A stretch of 64,000 nucleotides of DNA from Chaetomium olivaceum (GCA_039881045.1 JAYWVB010000007.1:434001-498000); one strand, 5' to 3'. Numbered from the stretch's first letter, positions 1 through 13,200 are shown. Notes: generated from the sequence alone by a model not told the origin. A program made the numbers and translations.

Positions 1-505
1 GGACTTGATGAAGAATCGGGACTGACCGGACACGCCGGATTCACCTTGTGGAACCCTCGGTGGAGGTGGGGTTGAGTGCACAGGCCACTTCAACACCCCG
101 CCATCGCTGATTTGGAAGCCGCAACCTGACCTGACTGCTCGATCCGACACTTTTGCACTTCAAGCTCGGTCCAAGAGCACCAAAGGTTGTGGAAGTCCGC
201 GCCAGATCTTTTGCGTTGGACCCACAGCTTCGAGAAACAGAAACACAGAAAACACAAAAAAAAGAAAAGGCCACCACACCGTTGATCCGCTGCTGCTGCT
301 GCTGCTAGGATCCAGGATCGGGCCCCTGCCATTGCCATTGGCCCCTCCAAAACCCCCACGTTGTGCTTCCCGTGCCGCTGTCGCTTGCTGCCTTGGGCTT
401 GCACGGATTGCAGCAAGGCTTGCAGCACTTGCAGTCTTGCGAAGCTTATTCGAGACATTTTACATACGCATCCCACTGCCCAGTGCAGACTTGCCTTTTC
501 GCACC
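1..505. other. Upstream region of NAA25, no gene seen
   Basis: I see no recognisable gene here. The open frames overlap one another and carry no family signature. A short CTG trinucleotide run lies near 290-307. The segment probably holds the promoter and 5' leader of the gene starting at 506. Confidence 0.5.
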
Positions 506-3500
506 ATGTCTTCATACAGATATGGCCGCCCGGCGCTCAAGCACAGCGTCGATGTGCAGCTGCAGACGGCCTTCAGCGACGGCAACTGGAACACCGTCAT
601 CCGTCTCGCTGCGAAGAGGGCCGCCACTCTCAAGGATCCCTATTATGAGGTGCGTTATGTCAAGTATTTCTTGCGATGTTTATACTCACTCCCTACAGGC
701 CATCAAGATGTGTGCCGAGTCGCAGCTCGACGGCACGGCTGAAAAGTGTGCCGCGCTCGTCGCCATCGACGACCTTGTCAAGAACAAGAAAACGCCCGAT
801 ATCGACACCATCGAGCTGTACGAGTGGGCCTGCCGCGACTTCTTCGACTACGAGGTCGAGTACGCCGACACCCTCGGACCCCTGAGGGCCCGCTGGGCCA
901 AGGCCAACCCCGGCAGCCCCCTGGCCCTGCAGTGTGTCCAGGCCTGTCTCGAGAAGTGGGATCTCGTGAGCGCGCAGCAGGTGGGTGTGCCGTGATGAGT
1001 GCTAGAGAGTTGAATCGTCGACACTGACGTGTTTCAGATCGCAACGAGTCTGGACAAGGCTTACGCTAACACGTCCGACCGGCGGTACATGTTCTGGAAC
1101 ATCACACTCACCTACCTCCTTTCAGTGTGTCCCGCTACTACTCCCCTTAGTCTTCTCAACCTGACACCGACAGATCAGCCCCCAGTGTACGGATGCGAGC
1201 CGCAAGGTCTACAGCCTCTTGGCGGTTAGGCATCTTGAGAGGGCAGCCGACTTGACAGAAAATGTATGTTGACGATTGAGCTGCCATGTTTTATGCACCT
1301 GACTGACATGACGCTGTAGTCCGCCAAGTTGGAAGCTACAGATAGAGGCCTTCTTACAGAAGAAGAGGTTTGTCTCTATTACCGCGTCATACACAATCAT
1401 GGGACCAAGGAAGAATACATCTCCCGACTAAAGAGCCCCAAGCTCGGTGCCATCAGCCAGCTCAAGGAAGGCCGCAAGCTGCTTTTCTGCGAAGCGCTCA
1501 ATACGCTCGAGACCTGGGGCGAATGGGATCTTATCTACAACTTATGCCGTGAGGCCCTGACGCTGGGGTTAGAGGGAGGCACATCTCCCTTTTTCGTTTG
1601 CGACCTGCAGACGTGGAGGAAGTTTGCGTCGGCCGCCAGCAAGGTAGCAGACTCGGATAGGTAAGTTATCGTGATCCGCCGGACGGTACGATTGCTTACC
1701 AACACACGCAGCGCGCTCGGCGAGGTACAAGCCATTTTGAAGAGGTATATCGACATTAAGGACACAGCGAGTGCCATGTACAAGAAGAACCTCAGCTTAG
1801 CCCTGCTGGAGACCACTTTCCGGCTGCCTGCCACCGCACTCAACCCTAACGACAACAACGGCTTATCACCGCGGGTTGTCCAGATTGGCCTATTCCTCGA
1901 CCAATACTTTGAGCGCTTGTCCGCCTTTGACGACGTCAAGGGCTACGTGGCGGAGTTGGGGTTTGACGAGATTAAGACTCTCATGGAAGATGTGCTACCG
2001 AAAATGCTGGATGAGGTGGGTTGTTATTGATTGTCCTTACTGTGTTGCGCGACTAACCAAGGCTAGGATGCCGACAAAGCACGGAAGACGGTGCTCAACG
2101 CCCTAGTGTGCCGGCTGCGGTACCTGCTGTCTACCTGTCCACAGACTCTCTCTCCGCAGCCCGCCGCTGTCGAGGGCGAAACCCCCCAAAAGCCTTTCCA
2201 GTGCCGGTTCTGCTCGAAACCGGCCGACCTTCCGTGCGAGTCCTGCCTGGGAAAGCTCGTCGTCGATGCCTCGGAGGCATACCGGCAGATCACCAGCGAC
2301 AAGGAGCTCGTGGATGCGATCCCTCGCTTGGACAAGGACCCGCGGCTGGACCTGGCTCTTGTTATGGGCAACTCACTTCTGAAGTTGTCAGGGTTGCGGC
2401 CGCGGACAGCAGATGCCAGCCAGTCACTCTGGCAGTCCGTCAAGCCCGGCTTGTTCCTGCAGGCCGTGCTACTCCTCGATACGCAGCTGAACGAGACGCC
2501 CGGGGACACCGAGCTGCGGCTGCTGCTGGTCCAGCTGTATCTGTTGCTCGGATGTGCCTCCTACGCCCACCGTCTCTGGACGCCATTGGACGTGAAGCGG
2601 ACCATCCAGGACGCGCTCAGCCCGCTCTTCTTTGACAGGATATCGACCCTCGCGCCCGGTCTGTTTCAGGGCAGCCGCCCGCTGATGGAGCCGCTGCGCG
2701 CCTTCTACAAGAACAACCTGACCGACAAGGCGCCGGTGCGCATCTGGGATGCCTTTTCGGCGGGCAGCTACACGAGTATTCTAGATATGATCAACCACGA
2801 TAGCAGTTTGAGGAGGAGCTGCACTCTGATGATGACACTGGTGGAGGAGCGGCGGGCGATTAGATGCTACGGGGGAAGATTGACTGCGAGATTGAGCAGC
2901 ACCCGCTTACTGGTGAGTTCTCTGCACCCTTTGCCGTTCTAAATGCTGACAGCTGACAAAAATAGAAAACATCGAGGACGGCACAACCCTGGTTAGTAAG
3001 ACCGACTACGGGCCGTTCCCCAACCTCGAAAGCGTCCACGTCCCGCCGATCCACGAATACCTCCGTCTCGGGCCCGGTCTTTCGGTAAGCCCCATCCCTT
3101 TGTCTGGTTATTACTCCGCTAACCCCAACAGAACGAACGCTCCCAGCTGGCCTTTTTGTCCGAGCAGTACCTCGACCTGCTGCTCTACAAGCCGCCCAAG
3201 GAGTACAAGCCCGCGAAACAAAACGACGCCGCCCTGCGCGACACGCGAGTACACGCTGGAGACACTGTCCCGGCTCAGCAACTCCCTAACGGACTTCCTC
3301 CACCAACCCTCCACCCCCTCCCGCCTAACCCCCTCCGAAACAAGCTACTACACCACCGTCTCTTTGCTCTCCGCCGCCCTGCTCATCGCCCTCTCCACCC
3401 CGCGCGCCGACCCCCTCCCCAAAACCCTCTCCCTCCTCACCACCTCCATCAAATCCGCCCTCGCCTCCCTCCGCTCCACCTTCCCCTCCTCCAACTCCCC

Positions 3501-4068
3501 CACCCCCACACCCCCCTCTACTTCCACCCCCTCCAACTCCCACTCCAACTCCAATCCAGAAACCGCCTACCCCGCCCTCACCTCCCTCCCCATCCTCTCC
3601 GCCCTCCGCGAAACCGCCCTGCTCATCCGACACAGCGCGTCCTTCGTGGTCGCCGCACACGAGCGGGAGTTGGCCCGTGACAGGAGCGGTCGGTCGGGCG
3701 TGCACCGCGACGCGCTGGCTGAGATGAAGGGGCTGGATGCGTTGGCCGTGAGAGTGCTGGGGGAGGTGAAGGGGGAGGTGCGCGGGTTGAAGGAGGTGCT
3801 TGGGGAAGGGGGGTGGTTGGATCGGGTTTTGGAGGTTGCTTTCCCTGAGGAGGAGGCGCGGGAGCTTGAGAAGGGGATGGAAGGGGTTGGGTTGGGGGGG
3901 GAGGGGGAGGGGAGTAAGGAGGTGGGTGTGGATGTGCATGTGCATGTGGTGGGGAGGGCGGTGGAGGAGATTGTAGGGGGCAGGGCGGGCGCGGAGGAGT
4001 GGGTTGGGAAGGTGGTGGAGAGTTGGAGGGAGGGGGTTAAGGGGTGGGGGATGGTGAGGATGGAGTAG
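506..4068 (+). CDS. NAA25: NatB N-terminal acetyltransferase auxiliary subunit (Naa25/Mdm20)
   Basis: Non-catalytic, ribosome-associated TPR subunit of NatB, which acetylates proteins starting Met-Asp/Glu/Asn/Gln. It is often annotated as a cytoskeleton organization protein because its loss disturbs actin. Nine exons are read: 506-649, 699-980, 1038-1124, 1174-1263, 1320-1660, 1712-2015, 2067-2912, 2966-3084 and 3132-4068, all with GT..AG borders. The protein starts MSSYRYGRPALKHSVDVQLQ and is helical and TPR-like throughout. A double Cys pair (CRFCSKPADLPCESC) lies in exon 7, followed by the conserved LFLQAVLLLD..LLLVQLYLLLG segment. In the last exon the frame changes near 3240-3250: before it the reading is LLLYKPPKEYKPAK, after it REYTLETLSRLSNSLTDFL. 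No intron fits, so this is an indel. The C-terminal third is Pro/Ser- then Gly/Glu-rich. Family assignment is from recognised similarity; the exon 3/4 borders are the least certain. Confidence 0.88.
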
Positions 4069-4786
4069 GAGGTCTGGATTAGTTGGTGGTTGGGTTGGGA
4101 TAGTAGAAAGATGTCAGGGGTATGTCAGGGGACATGTTAGAGAAGATACTAGCTGGTGAGGATGAAGTAGGCTTTCTCAAGTAGATGTGGCTGAGTTGGG
4201 ATGGTAGGTAAGATACTGGTTGGTGAGGGGATGGAGAGGTATGTGACTACCCGGTAGTTAGGTTGAGATATCGGGGAGATACTGCGTGGTGAGATGTCAG
4301 GGAAGATATTGGTTGGTGAGTGGGCGTGTTCAGGATGCAGTACACAAATCAGGACATCTTGGGTGTCACGGGGAATGTTGGTCTACGGTGATAGAAGGCG
4401 GAGGGAAGACGGACAGGGGGAAAGAGAAAACAAGGTAGATGGACTGGAAAAGCAGGGAAATGCAATACAATACACGCAATGCTTGCTGGCTGGCTGTTGA
4501 ATCCGCCCATCTGCCTGTCCATGCCCCTGCACATGCCCGCTATGCTGGTATCATCCCGTCCCGTTCAACCCGTAACATATCCTGACAAAACGCAAAAATC
4601 AAAGAGACTACTTGGAATCCACCGGAGGGTTCCGAACAGAGCCCCCAGAACAAGACTCGTGAGAACCTCCCAGAATCCCGCCAAAAAGAGATCCCTGCGA
4701 AAACACCCCGAACCCAAGCAGAAAGATCCCCAACAACCCCCGGTTCTAACCCCGTCCGTATCTCCAACCCAGTCATAACCCTAACA
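4069..4786. repeat. Intergenic region with degenerate GATACTGGTTGGTGAG-type repeats
   Basis: Convergent intergenic space between NAA25 and ILM1. Between about 4140 and 4320 a short unit resembling gatactggttggtgag recurs four to five times with substitutions (near 4147, 4212, 4278 and 4305), interspersed with atgtcagggg motifs. No gene is recognised. The remainder to 4786 is presumably the 3' untranslated sequence of the two flanking genes. Confidence 0.5.
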
Positions 4787-5601
4787 CTAATACCCCGCCG
4801 CGCCCGAACTACTCCTCCTCCGCGCCCTCTTGGCCAGCACCTCCCTTCGCTCCTCCTGCAGGGTAACCCACACCCAGAACCAGCTCATGGTCTCGACAAA
4901 CATAAAGGTAAAGAAAACCCTGTTCTTGAGCACGTCGCCGCCCCAGCTGGAGGGGGTGTAGCCCGGGTTGTTGGCGGCGCGGTGGACCGAGGGGTGGGTG
5001 AACTGGTTGGAGGACCGGGAGGAGCCGCTGCCGGGAGCGGAGGCGGAGGAGGTGTTGGGCGGGTTGCTGGTGGTGTAGAAGAGCGGGGAGGCGGAGGAGA
5101 AGAAGAAGGAGTAGGTGGCGAGGAAGAAGGTTAGGGTTAGGCGGAGGGGGGCTGTTTGTGAAGGGTGTTAGTGTGGGTGGTTGGTATAAAATGAGGAGGG
5201 AAAGGGGTAGGAGAAGACAGCGAAAGGATAGGACGTACCTTGCATTCCCCAGTAGTGGATCAGGCAGATGTCGTCGGGGAGGGAGAGTGTTACGAGGTCG
5301 GTGATGCCGAGGAAGGCGAGGATGACGGCGAGGAAGCCCAGGGCTGGGGAGGGCGTTTCGAAGGAGCGGGAGTGCGGCTGTGTTTGGTGGTGTTAGCTGC
5401 TGTAACTACTGCCGGCAAGGATGGGGTTGGGAAGGGCGCCGTAGGGCTGGAAAAGAGACATACCAAACCCATAGACTCGCCCAGGAGCTGGACCATCGGC
5501 TGGTCGGCGACGGTATTCGGGTTGGTGAGGAAGAAGAAGGCCAGGGTGATATGGAAGAAGCAGAGCGAGGTGAGGATGGTTTTTGCGGATATGAGCGCCA
5601 T
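4787..5601 (-). CDS. ILM1: Increased loss of mitochondrial DNA protein 1 (Ilm1-like membrane protein)
   Basis: Small multi-spanning membrane protein of the fungal Ilm1 family. The yeast gene was named for mtDNA maintenance and the product is usually placed in the endoplasmic reticulum; the molecular role is not settled. Three exons on the minus strand: 5601-5464, 5377-5239 and 5151-4787, with GTATGT and GTACGT donors. The protein begins MALISAKTILTSLCFFHITL, a hydrophobic first helix, followed by NPNTVADQPMVQLLGESMGL and a second helix AVILAFLGITDLVTLSLP. The third exon encodes a Phe-rich segment (TLTFFLATYSFFFS), a Ser/Pro linker and the conserved end LKNRVFFTFMFVETMSWFW, then a basic tail closing SGAAGY. 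Length, about 215 residues, is near the family norm. No frameshift is evident. It is divergent from CDC43 across about 0.9 kb. Confidence 0.87.
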
Positions 5602-6515
5602 GGTTGCGGTTGTTGGGTGTTGCTCGGGTGGGTGTTGGTTATGTCGAGGTCAAGTGGTTGTCATCGAGTGCGTTTGACGAGTGCGTTGAACGAGTGCGTT
5701 TGGGTTGCGGAGGAAACGGAAGGGTCGCTTCTTGGGGGCCTGGAACTGGAACTTGGAGCTGAAATGCAGCAGCAGCAGGGCGGCGGGGCGAGGGATAGCG
5801 GTCGGGATACGGCGTGGTTCCTAGAAAGGACTGGGCGATGGTACTCGAGTTATCGCAGTATTGAACTCGTTTATTTATTGGTTGTTGTCATGGGCTCGCA
5901 TCCCATATCGAGTCTTGGTGACCCGAGGGAGAGTGGAAAATGGAAAGTAGAAAATGGAGAATGTGATGGGTGACGATGTTTTGGATTCCTGGTCCCTTGC
6001 AAATGCAAAGCACGCGCAAGCACCTCGACAGGGACGGCATGGTCCGGGGTTCACACGACTTATCGGCATGACATTGTCTCGATAGACAGGGTCGTGTGAT
6101 TGGGCGCCCTGCATTTTAAAATGGTGGTCCCCAGCCACGATCAATGCTTGTCCTGATGCCCAGGCTGTGGCTGGAGCTGTCCCTGCAAAATGGGGACTGG
6201 GGTTGCATGGCGGGGCAGTTGAGCTTCCTTCCATGCCCGAGTCGAGTGAAGTGAATGCTGGGGACCGTTTGTGTTCGAGTTTCTGGCCTGCATGAGATTA
6301 AAATCTCACCCATCTGCATGAAAAAAAAAATCAACTTTAAATACAACGGTGGTAAGGCAGTTAACTGGACAAAATCAGTTTATTGGGTCAAACAAGTCAG
6401 AACTCAATCCGAACTCCCGGCAACCTCCAAACTCAACACCATCCATTCTTCAACCATAACTTCACCATCTACATCAGTACATAACAGGAACCATCCACAA
6501 TCACGCACAACCACG
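5602..6515. promoter_or_regulatory. Divergent promoter region between ILM1 and CDC43
   Basis: About 0.9 kb separates the start codons of two divergently transcribed genes. No further gene is recognised; the open frames here are not conserved-looking. The 250 bases before CDC43 are A/C-rich, typical of a fungal 5' leader (repeated ccatc/aacc). No specific operator could be identified. Confidence 0.5.
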
Positions 6516-8186
6516 ATGGCAGACACCCCAGATCACGCCAACGGCGATGCCACCCCCGAACCCACCCTCGACATCGACCGCCACCTCAAATACTGGAAGA
6601 TGTGCCTCCAAGCCCCGCTACCCAACCACTACCTCTCCAACGAAGGCGTGCGCATGACCCTGGCCTACTTCATCGTCAACTCCATCCGCATCCTCACGCC
6701 CACCCCTCCCACTCCGACCTCAACCTCAACCACAACCTCCCCCTCACCCCAGCCAAAACCGCCCCTCATCCCCCCCTCCGACCACCGCCGCCTCCGCCAA
6801 TGGGTCCTCTCGCACCAGCAACCCTCCGGCGGCTTCGCGCCCTCCTCCACCCTCCTCTCCCCCTCTTCCCAACAGGGCAGCGGCAGCGGCAGCAGTTCCG
6901 CCACAGCATGGCAACCCTCCGAACCGGCAACCGGCGCCGCCGACACCCCCCCTCCCAAGACACTCGGCCTCGCCAACCTGCCCGCCACGCTGTTTGCGCT
7001 GCAGCTGCTGGCGCTGTTGGCGGATGATGGGGAGGAGGAGAGGGCGTTTGAGGGGGTGGATCGGGTGGGGGCTTTGCGGTGGCTGAGACGGTTGCAGAGG
7101 GGGGATGGCAGTTTTGGGGAGGTGGTTAGCTGGTTGCCGGGGAGGGTGGGCGAGGAGGGGTGGTTGATTGGCGGGGGGTATGATATGCGGTATTGTTATA
7201 TTGCGGTGGCGGTTAGGTGGATGTTGAGGGGGGATTTGCGGGAGGGAGAGGAGGGGTGGGTGGAGGATATTGATGTGAAGGGGCTAGAGAGGTATATTTT
7301 AGGGAGTCAGGTATGTTGTTTGTTATGGGGTTGTTGGTGGTGGTCTTGGTGGGTTGGTGGATGAGGCAGGCTGACGGACTGGTTAGACCTACGATGGCGG
7401 TTTCGCTGGCAGTTCCAAGGAAGAACCCCACGGTACGTTTCTCTCATATCCCTACCTGACCGCCCGTTCAACTAACACCACCAGCCGGCTACGCCTACTG
7501 CGCCATCGCTGCGCTCTCCCTCCTCGACCGCCCCTTGACCAACAGCACGCCCCTCCACCCCAACAAAATCCTGCACTCCGGCATCCGCAACATGCCCGCA
7601 CTCCTGCACTGGCTCGCCTCGCGCCAATTCGTCTACCTCGAACCACCACCACCCAACCCCCTCCTCCTCCTCCTCCTCCGACTACGAAGACGACGAAGAC
7701 AACTTCCTCCTCCCCTCCCACCTCGCCTCTCTCTCCCTCCACCCGCCCACCACGCTCCACGTCGCCTGCAACGGCCGCTGCAACAAGGTCGCCGACACGT
7801 GCTACACCTGGTGGGTCGGCGCAGCGCTGGCCAACCTGGGCCGCCCGGAGCTGATCGACTGGCGCGCGTCGCGGCGCTTCCTGCTCGACAAGATGGCCCA
7901 CCGCATCGGCGGCTTCAGCAAGCACCCCGGCGGGCCGCCGGACGTGTATCATGGCTGTTTTGGGCTGGCGGCGCTGGCGGTGATGGGGGAGCCCGGGTTG
8001 GCCGAGTTTGATAGTGCGCTGGCGGTGCCGGTGGCGACGGTTAGGGTGATTGAGAAGGCGAGGGAGAGGTTGGTGGAGGTGGGAAAGGAAAAGGGGAAGG
8101 GGAGGGGGTTGGTGGAGGGGGCGGTGGAGATGGGGCTGGCCATGAGGGGGGGGAGGCCGGGGTGGTTGAGTGCTGTGGGCGGGTGA
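6516..8186 (+). CDS. CDC43: Geranylgeranyltransferase type I beta subunit
   Basis: Catalytic zinc-binding beta subunit of GGTase-I, which attaches geranylgeranyl to CaaL proteins such as Rho1 and Cdc42 (with the Ram2 alpha subunit, cytosolic). Exons are 6516-7310, 7387-7432 and 7485-8186. Prenyltransferase repeats are visible: WVLSHQQPSGGF, LQRGDGSFGE, the spliced TYDGGFAGSS, and GFSKHPGGPPDVYHGCFGLA. Predicted zinc ligands are the Asp and Cys of ADTCYTWW and the His of VYHGCF. A Pro/Thr/Ser-rich insert (about residues 70-90) and an Asp/Glu loop in exon 3 are fungal-type insertions. The frame changes between about 7640 and 7680 inside a C-rich CCA/CTC run: upstream SRQFVYLEPPPPN, downstream DYEDDEDNFLLPSHLASL. 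Because this gene is essential, an assembly indel in the microsatellite is the likeliest cause. It converges with the M20 peptidase gene. Confidence 0.9.
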
Positions 8187-8327
8187 TTGCTGGATTGACG
8201 TTTATGTGGTTAGCAGTAACTGCTGGAATTGAAGTCTATCCATGATGGATGTACCTAATTAGGTAGGGCTGATTAGGGGTACTCCAACGCTGGACGCCTG
8301 TCTATCGCTGCCTCAACGCAAATGGTA

Positions 8328-9905
8328 TCACGAACTCTCCACCGCATGCCTGATCAGCCTCTTGTAGCCCTCCACCGCGTCCTCCAGATCTCGAATCGTC
8401 AACCCCTCGTCGTCACCATGCGCCACCAGAATACTGCCCGGTCCGTACAGGTAGCTGACATGGTCGCCCTCCAGATTCGGCACATCCGTCCCGTAGTTTG
8501 CCACCATGGTATCGAATCCTGTCATCACACGTTAGTTAGCACCCACTCTTTCATCACCAACACCAAGACCAGGCCTGCCTGCCGTCCTCCAAGTAACGAA
8601 CTCCAAAGCAACCAAACCTCCACCGCATAAAAAAGAAAAGAAAAGAAAACAAAAAAGAAAAAGAAACTCACCATCAACCTCACACCGACATTCCACCGGC
8701 CCATAGCCACCCTTCAACTCCAACCGCAACCCCTCCCCACCCCGCTCCAACCCCTCCAAAACCGCCCTCATCCCTTGCTCCACCAACCCCCTCCCGGTCC
8801 TTTCCTCCCCCACCGCAATCCTGACCGCCAACCGTGCCCTCGCCCCCGCCGCAATCACATTCGCCGCCACCCCGCCATCCAGCACGCCCACGTTGACCGT
8901 CGTGTTGCCGTACCGCTCGCTCGACCCCAAATCGGCGGCAAGCAGCGCTTCGAGGGCGTGGATGAGCAGTGCCGTGGCGGAGCGGCCCAGCTCCGGGTAG
9001 CCCGAGTGGCCGGCGCGGCCGGCCGCGGTGAGGATGGCCGTGGTGATGCCTTTGTGGCCGCAGGCGAGCAGGTTCGTGGTGGGCTCGCCGAATATGGCGG
9101 CGTGGAATTGTGGGCGGCGGGTTTCCTCTGCTTCTTCGTGGTTGTAGTCGTGGTCGTGGTGGGGGTTGGTGGAAGGGGGGTTGGTGAAAGGGGGGTTGGT
9201 GGAATCGGGGTTGGTAAAAGGGGGCGGGTTGGTGGAGAGGGATTGGGAAAAATGTTTCATGCCGTCGCCCGAGGTCTCTTCGCCGACGACGTAGAGGAGC
9301 ACGATGCTATCGGCGGGGATGGCGCCCGTGCGGAGGAGGAGGGTGGTGGCGGTGATTTGGGCGGCCACGCTGGCTTTGGCGTCGACGGAGCCGCGGCCCG
9401 AGATGAGGGTGTCGCGCGGGAGGGTGGTGAAGTTGAGCGGGTGGGACGGCGGGATGGGCGTGCCGTCTAGGGCGTAGGGGAGGTAGGGCGGGACGACGTC
9501 GATGTGCGAGGTTATGAGGGTGCGGTTGTGCAGGGTGCGGCGGGCGTTGAGGCCGGGCCAGGCGAGGACGTTGTAGCGTGGCTGGGGGTTGGGTTCGTCG
9601 GGGTTGGACGGGAGGGGTTGGAGCGAGACGGTGTAGTTGAGCTCGGTTAGAGCCTTTTCGAGTAGCAGGGCGGCATCGCCTTCGGTGCCGCTGATGGAGG
9701 GGACGTTGACCAGGGCGCGGTGGAGGGAGAGGAGAGAGTTTCGGTAGGAAGGGACATGGTCATGGGCAGTGGCAGGGTCGAGATGGTCGGGAAGACTGTT
9801 GTAATATTGGGCGAGGGGATGCTGTTCCGGGTTGGTACTGAATGCTAATGATGGAGCAGCACTCAGGGTGCTGAGCAGCAGCAGGGGCCGAGCTGGGAAC
9901 CTCAT
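8328..9905 (-). CDS. Secreted M20-family metallopeptidase / carboxypeptidase
   Basis: Zinc-dependent peptidase of the M20 family (acetylornithine deacetylase / carboxypeptidase S-like), probably secreted or vacuolar. Two exons: 9905-8672 and 8518-8328, the intron having a GTGAGT donor. The protein opens with a signal peptide ([20 protein letters not shown]) and contains the expected metal-site motifs in order: [10 protein letters not shown] (His and the following Asp), [10 protein letters not shown] (bridging Asp) and [10 protein letters not shown] (catalytic Glu pair), then [14 protein letters not shown] and the dimerisation-domain [12 protein letters not shown]. Exon 2 supplies the terminal [20 protein letters not shown]...AHGDDEG, including a His near the end as in the family. 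A low-complexity Asn/Pro/Thr insert ([19 protein letters not shown]) follows the GEETSGDG block. The precise substrate cannot be read from sequence. Confidence 0.85.
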
Positions 9906-10298
9906 ATTGAGTCCTTAGGGGGCCAATTGGTGGTTGGGGTCAATGTTAAGATGAACTGCGATGAAGTTGAGAATGAGATGAGGTTACAGTGAAATGACCT
10001 TCAATTGACTGCTATTGCGGTGTGATGAGGTCATGCCGAGCTGGCGCGCGCTAAGCCTTTGCAGGGGTAGTTGTGTTTTAACAATGAACTCACGTGTTAT
10101 GTATGTAAGGTACCTAGATACCTACCTAACGGACCGGGCGATAACGAGCGCTGTAAACATGGTTCGTGCGCCCTAATTCTAAATCAGGTACCTAATTCAT
10201 TCCGCAGTCGTGAGGCTCCAGACAGATTCTGTAAGGCCACTATAGCTACCTCACTACCGGCAGGTCCGTGGTCGCAACGCTGCTCGCAGCCCGACTCA
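9906..10298. promoter_or_regulatory. Divergent intergenic region, M20 peptidase / NLR1
   Basis: Short region between divergent start codons. It contains tacctaggta-like stretches (10110-10200), common in fungal intergenic DNA, and no recognisable gene. An upstream ATG at 10071 is in frame with NLR1. I prefer the start at 10299, because the residues before it resemble untranslated leader rather than the conserved N-terminus. Confidence 0.4.
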
Positions 10299-13200
10299 AT
10301 GGATGCAGACGCGACTGAATCAGAATGGCTTCGCAAGGTTTTCCGACTACAAGGCCTGCCGCACCTTATTTCCACCCCGTCAGATGTCGTCGGCCTTCTC
10401 GTCTCGGCCTTCACAGACCTCAATGCCGCAGACGTTGACGTTCAGTCCCTTGCGACGGCACTTGAGTGGGAGAATCCGCGACCAAAAATTGCGACGCTCC
10501 AGTTCCATGCCGTCCCTGCGGTACTCAAATCACAACTGAAAGGCAAAGACGAGTGGAATCTCTCGACTTGGGGCTCACACAAGAACTTGGTTCTCGACTG
10601 TCATTTCCAAGGGCTGACTCCTCTCAACGATGTCACCCCCGCGCACCGACACCTGATCGACTGCATTGCGCTTTCCGGGCTCGGCAGCCATCCTTTCGGT
10701 TCCTGGCAGCCCCATGGACCAGATAAGTCGTTCATGTGGATTCGGGACGAAGTTCCCCTCCGTGTTCCTGGGCTCCGCACTGTTGTCTACGGGTACAACT
10801 CCCATCTTATTAATAGCGCCTCTAACCAATCAATCCGTGACATCGCGAGAGGCTTCATTGAGCACCTGCGGCTCGGCTCCTGGAATCTCCCGTCTTCCAA
10901 GCCACTCGTGTTCTTCGCCCATAGCCTCGGAGGCCTGGTTCTCAAAGATGCGATGGTTCAGATTGCCGAGGCGGCCGACACTCGGAATAGCAGTCTCCTC
11001 GACAAGGTCTACGGCGCCATCATGTTCGGCGTGCCAAACTTGGGAATGGAGCAATCACACCTGCTTGCCATGGTGGAGGGGCAACCCAACGAAACCCTCA
11101 TCGAGGATCTCTCCCGCAATTCCAACTATCTACGAGAGCTGGACACATCCTTCTCTGGCGTCAGCTTCAGTCGAAGCATGCTCATTTTCTGGGCTTATGA
11201 GACCGTTCATTCTCATACCGTCATGGTAGGTTGGCTATCGTGACTTCCACACTGTGCGTCACCAAGCTAACACTTGTCTGGCATGACCAGCGCAGGGCTG
11301 ATGGAAGATGGGATCGAAATGGACCACTGGCCATTCTCGTCAACTCACATTCGGCTACAAGTAGGTTGGACCAAAAGAAGTCGACTTTGATCTTCCCGAT
11401 AAACTTAGATCACTCAACAATGGTGAAGTTCACCAGGAATCACGCTTACGTCAAGATGGCGTGCCAAAAGCTTGCTGAGATCGCTAAATTAGGGACCCAC
11501 GACCAGAGTGGCCCTGAAGATGCCGAGATCCCCTCTAAGCATAGCATGGTAAGAGGAGAACCAGCGAGATGGGGGGCACAATACCTTACTAAGGAGGATG
11601 CGAGTCCTACACTCAACGGTAAAACCCCTCTCCTGTCCTTCTAACCTATTGCTGAAATAGGGAGCTCGACTGACAGCTTCAAACTCCGCCCCCAGACATA
11701 CTCCAGTCGCTAGATGTTCCGAACCTCAATGCTCGCGAAGGGCTGGTTTCAGACCACTTTGTGAACACACTAGAGTGGGTTTTCAAGCTGGACCACTTCA
11801 CCAACTGGCTGCAACATAGAGGCACCGAGAGGATCTTTTGGATCAACGGTAAACCAGGGTCCGGCAAATCGACCTTGATGAAGTTCATCCACAGAGACCC
11901 GCGTACAGAGCAGCTGTTGCACAACTGGAAGGGCCATTCCCAGGAAATCCAAGCTGCTTACTTTTTCAACTACCGCGGGTCATCGATTGAGAAATCTTTC
12001 GAAGGCACCCTACGAAGCTTGATCATCCAAATCCTGAGGCAGAAACCTGCACTCTTCGCCCTGATCAGCCCACTCGTCAAGTACAAGAAGCACAGAGACA
12101 AGCACTGGCATGTGGAAGAGCTCGAGCGCGTTCTCCAACTCTTGGTCACTCAAAGCATATTCCATCTGGATATTTGCTTGTTTCTCGACGCTTTAGACGA
12201 GTTCGGCGGGCACCTCAGCCTAATTATCGGCTTCTTGAAGGACATTGTTAGCCAACCCCCAGACTCAAAGACGCGCGTGAAGGTTTGCTTTTCGAGCCGA
12301 CCCTGGGAGGCAATTGTTACTGCTTTTGGATCGTGTCCACAGCTTAGCGTTCAAGAGTTCACTAGGGTCGACATCCGCAACTATTGCAACAGCATCATCT
12401 CGAACTGCCAGCCACCAGCACCTATTCTCTACGACCTAGTCTTTGATATTGTTGAGCGAGCCGCTGGGGTCTTCTTGTGGGTAGGGCTCGTTGTCATGGA
12501 CCTGATTACCGCTGCGTCGCACCCTCACCCGCAGCCCATGGCAAGATTGAAGCAGATACTCCAAGAGCTGCCCCTCGAACTTGATCGGTACTACGAGCTA
12601 ATTATTAACCGGCTGTCAAAAGATGACCGCTGGGAGACCTACGTACTTCTCGACACAGTGATTCGATCGTCAAAGGATTCTGCGGCACTCTCTCTCGACT
12701 ACGTGACTGGAGTGATTGCGTGTGTCAGATTCACGCGTTTACAAAGAGGCAAAAAGCGCGCTGAGTTTTCGGGGCCCCTTCCTTGAGCTTTCCCGGGAAA
12801 CAGTAGAGAGCTCGATACGACGGTGGAGCGGCGGCTTGGTGGAAATACCACCCGGGCAAAATGGCAGGGTCCAGGTGATGCATCAGACCGTATTCGAATT
12901 CGTGACCAGCCTTCGTTTCAAGGAGCTCGTACTCGGCGACCTTGCCAAAACAACGCACCAGAATGGCCATTCATTTCATCTCAAATACCTTTTCGCTACG
13001 ACCTCGGGCGACCTGTGGGTTTCTCGGCAAATTTGCAACCATGCTCTAGAGGTTGAGAGGACTAGCGGACGGAGTCAGTACCAGTATCTTAGCACCGTCC
13101 CTGACACCACCTTCAAGGGCGGGCTTCGCTTGGATGGAGGTTCGTCATTCCATTGCTTTGCAGCTTACTGCTGCCTCACGCTGTGCATCCGAGACATAGT

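Noticed and set aside
90..515. 141-codon minus-strand ORF at the left edge
   Set aside because: Lies in the leader of NAA25, no recognisable similarity, overlaps several equally long frames.
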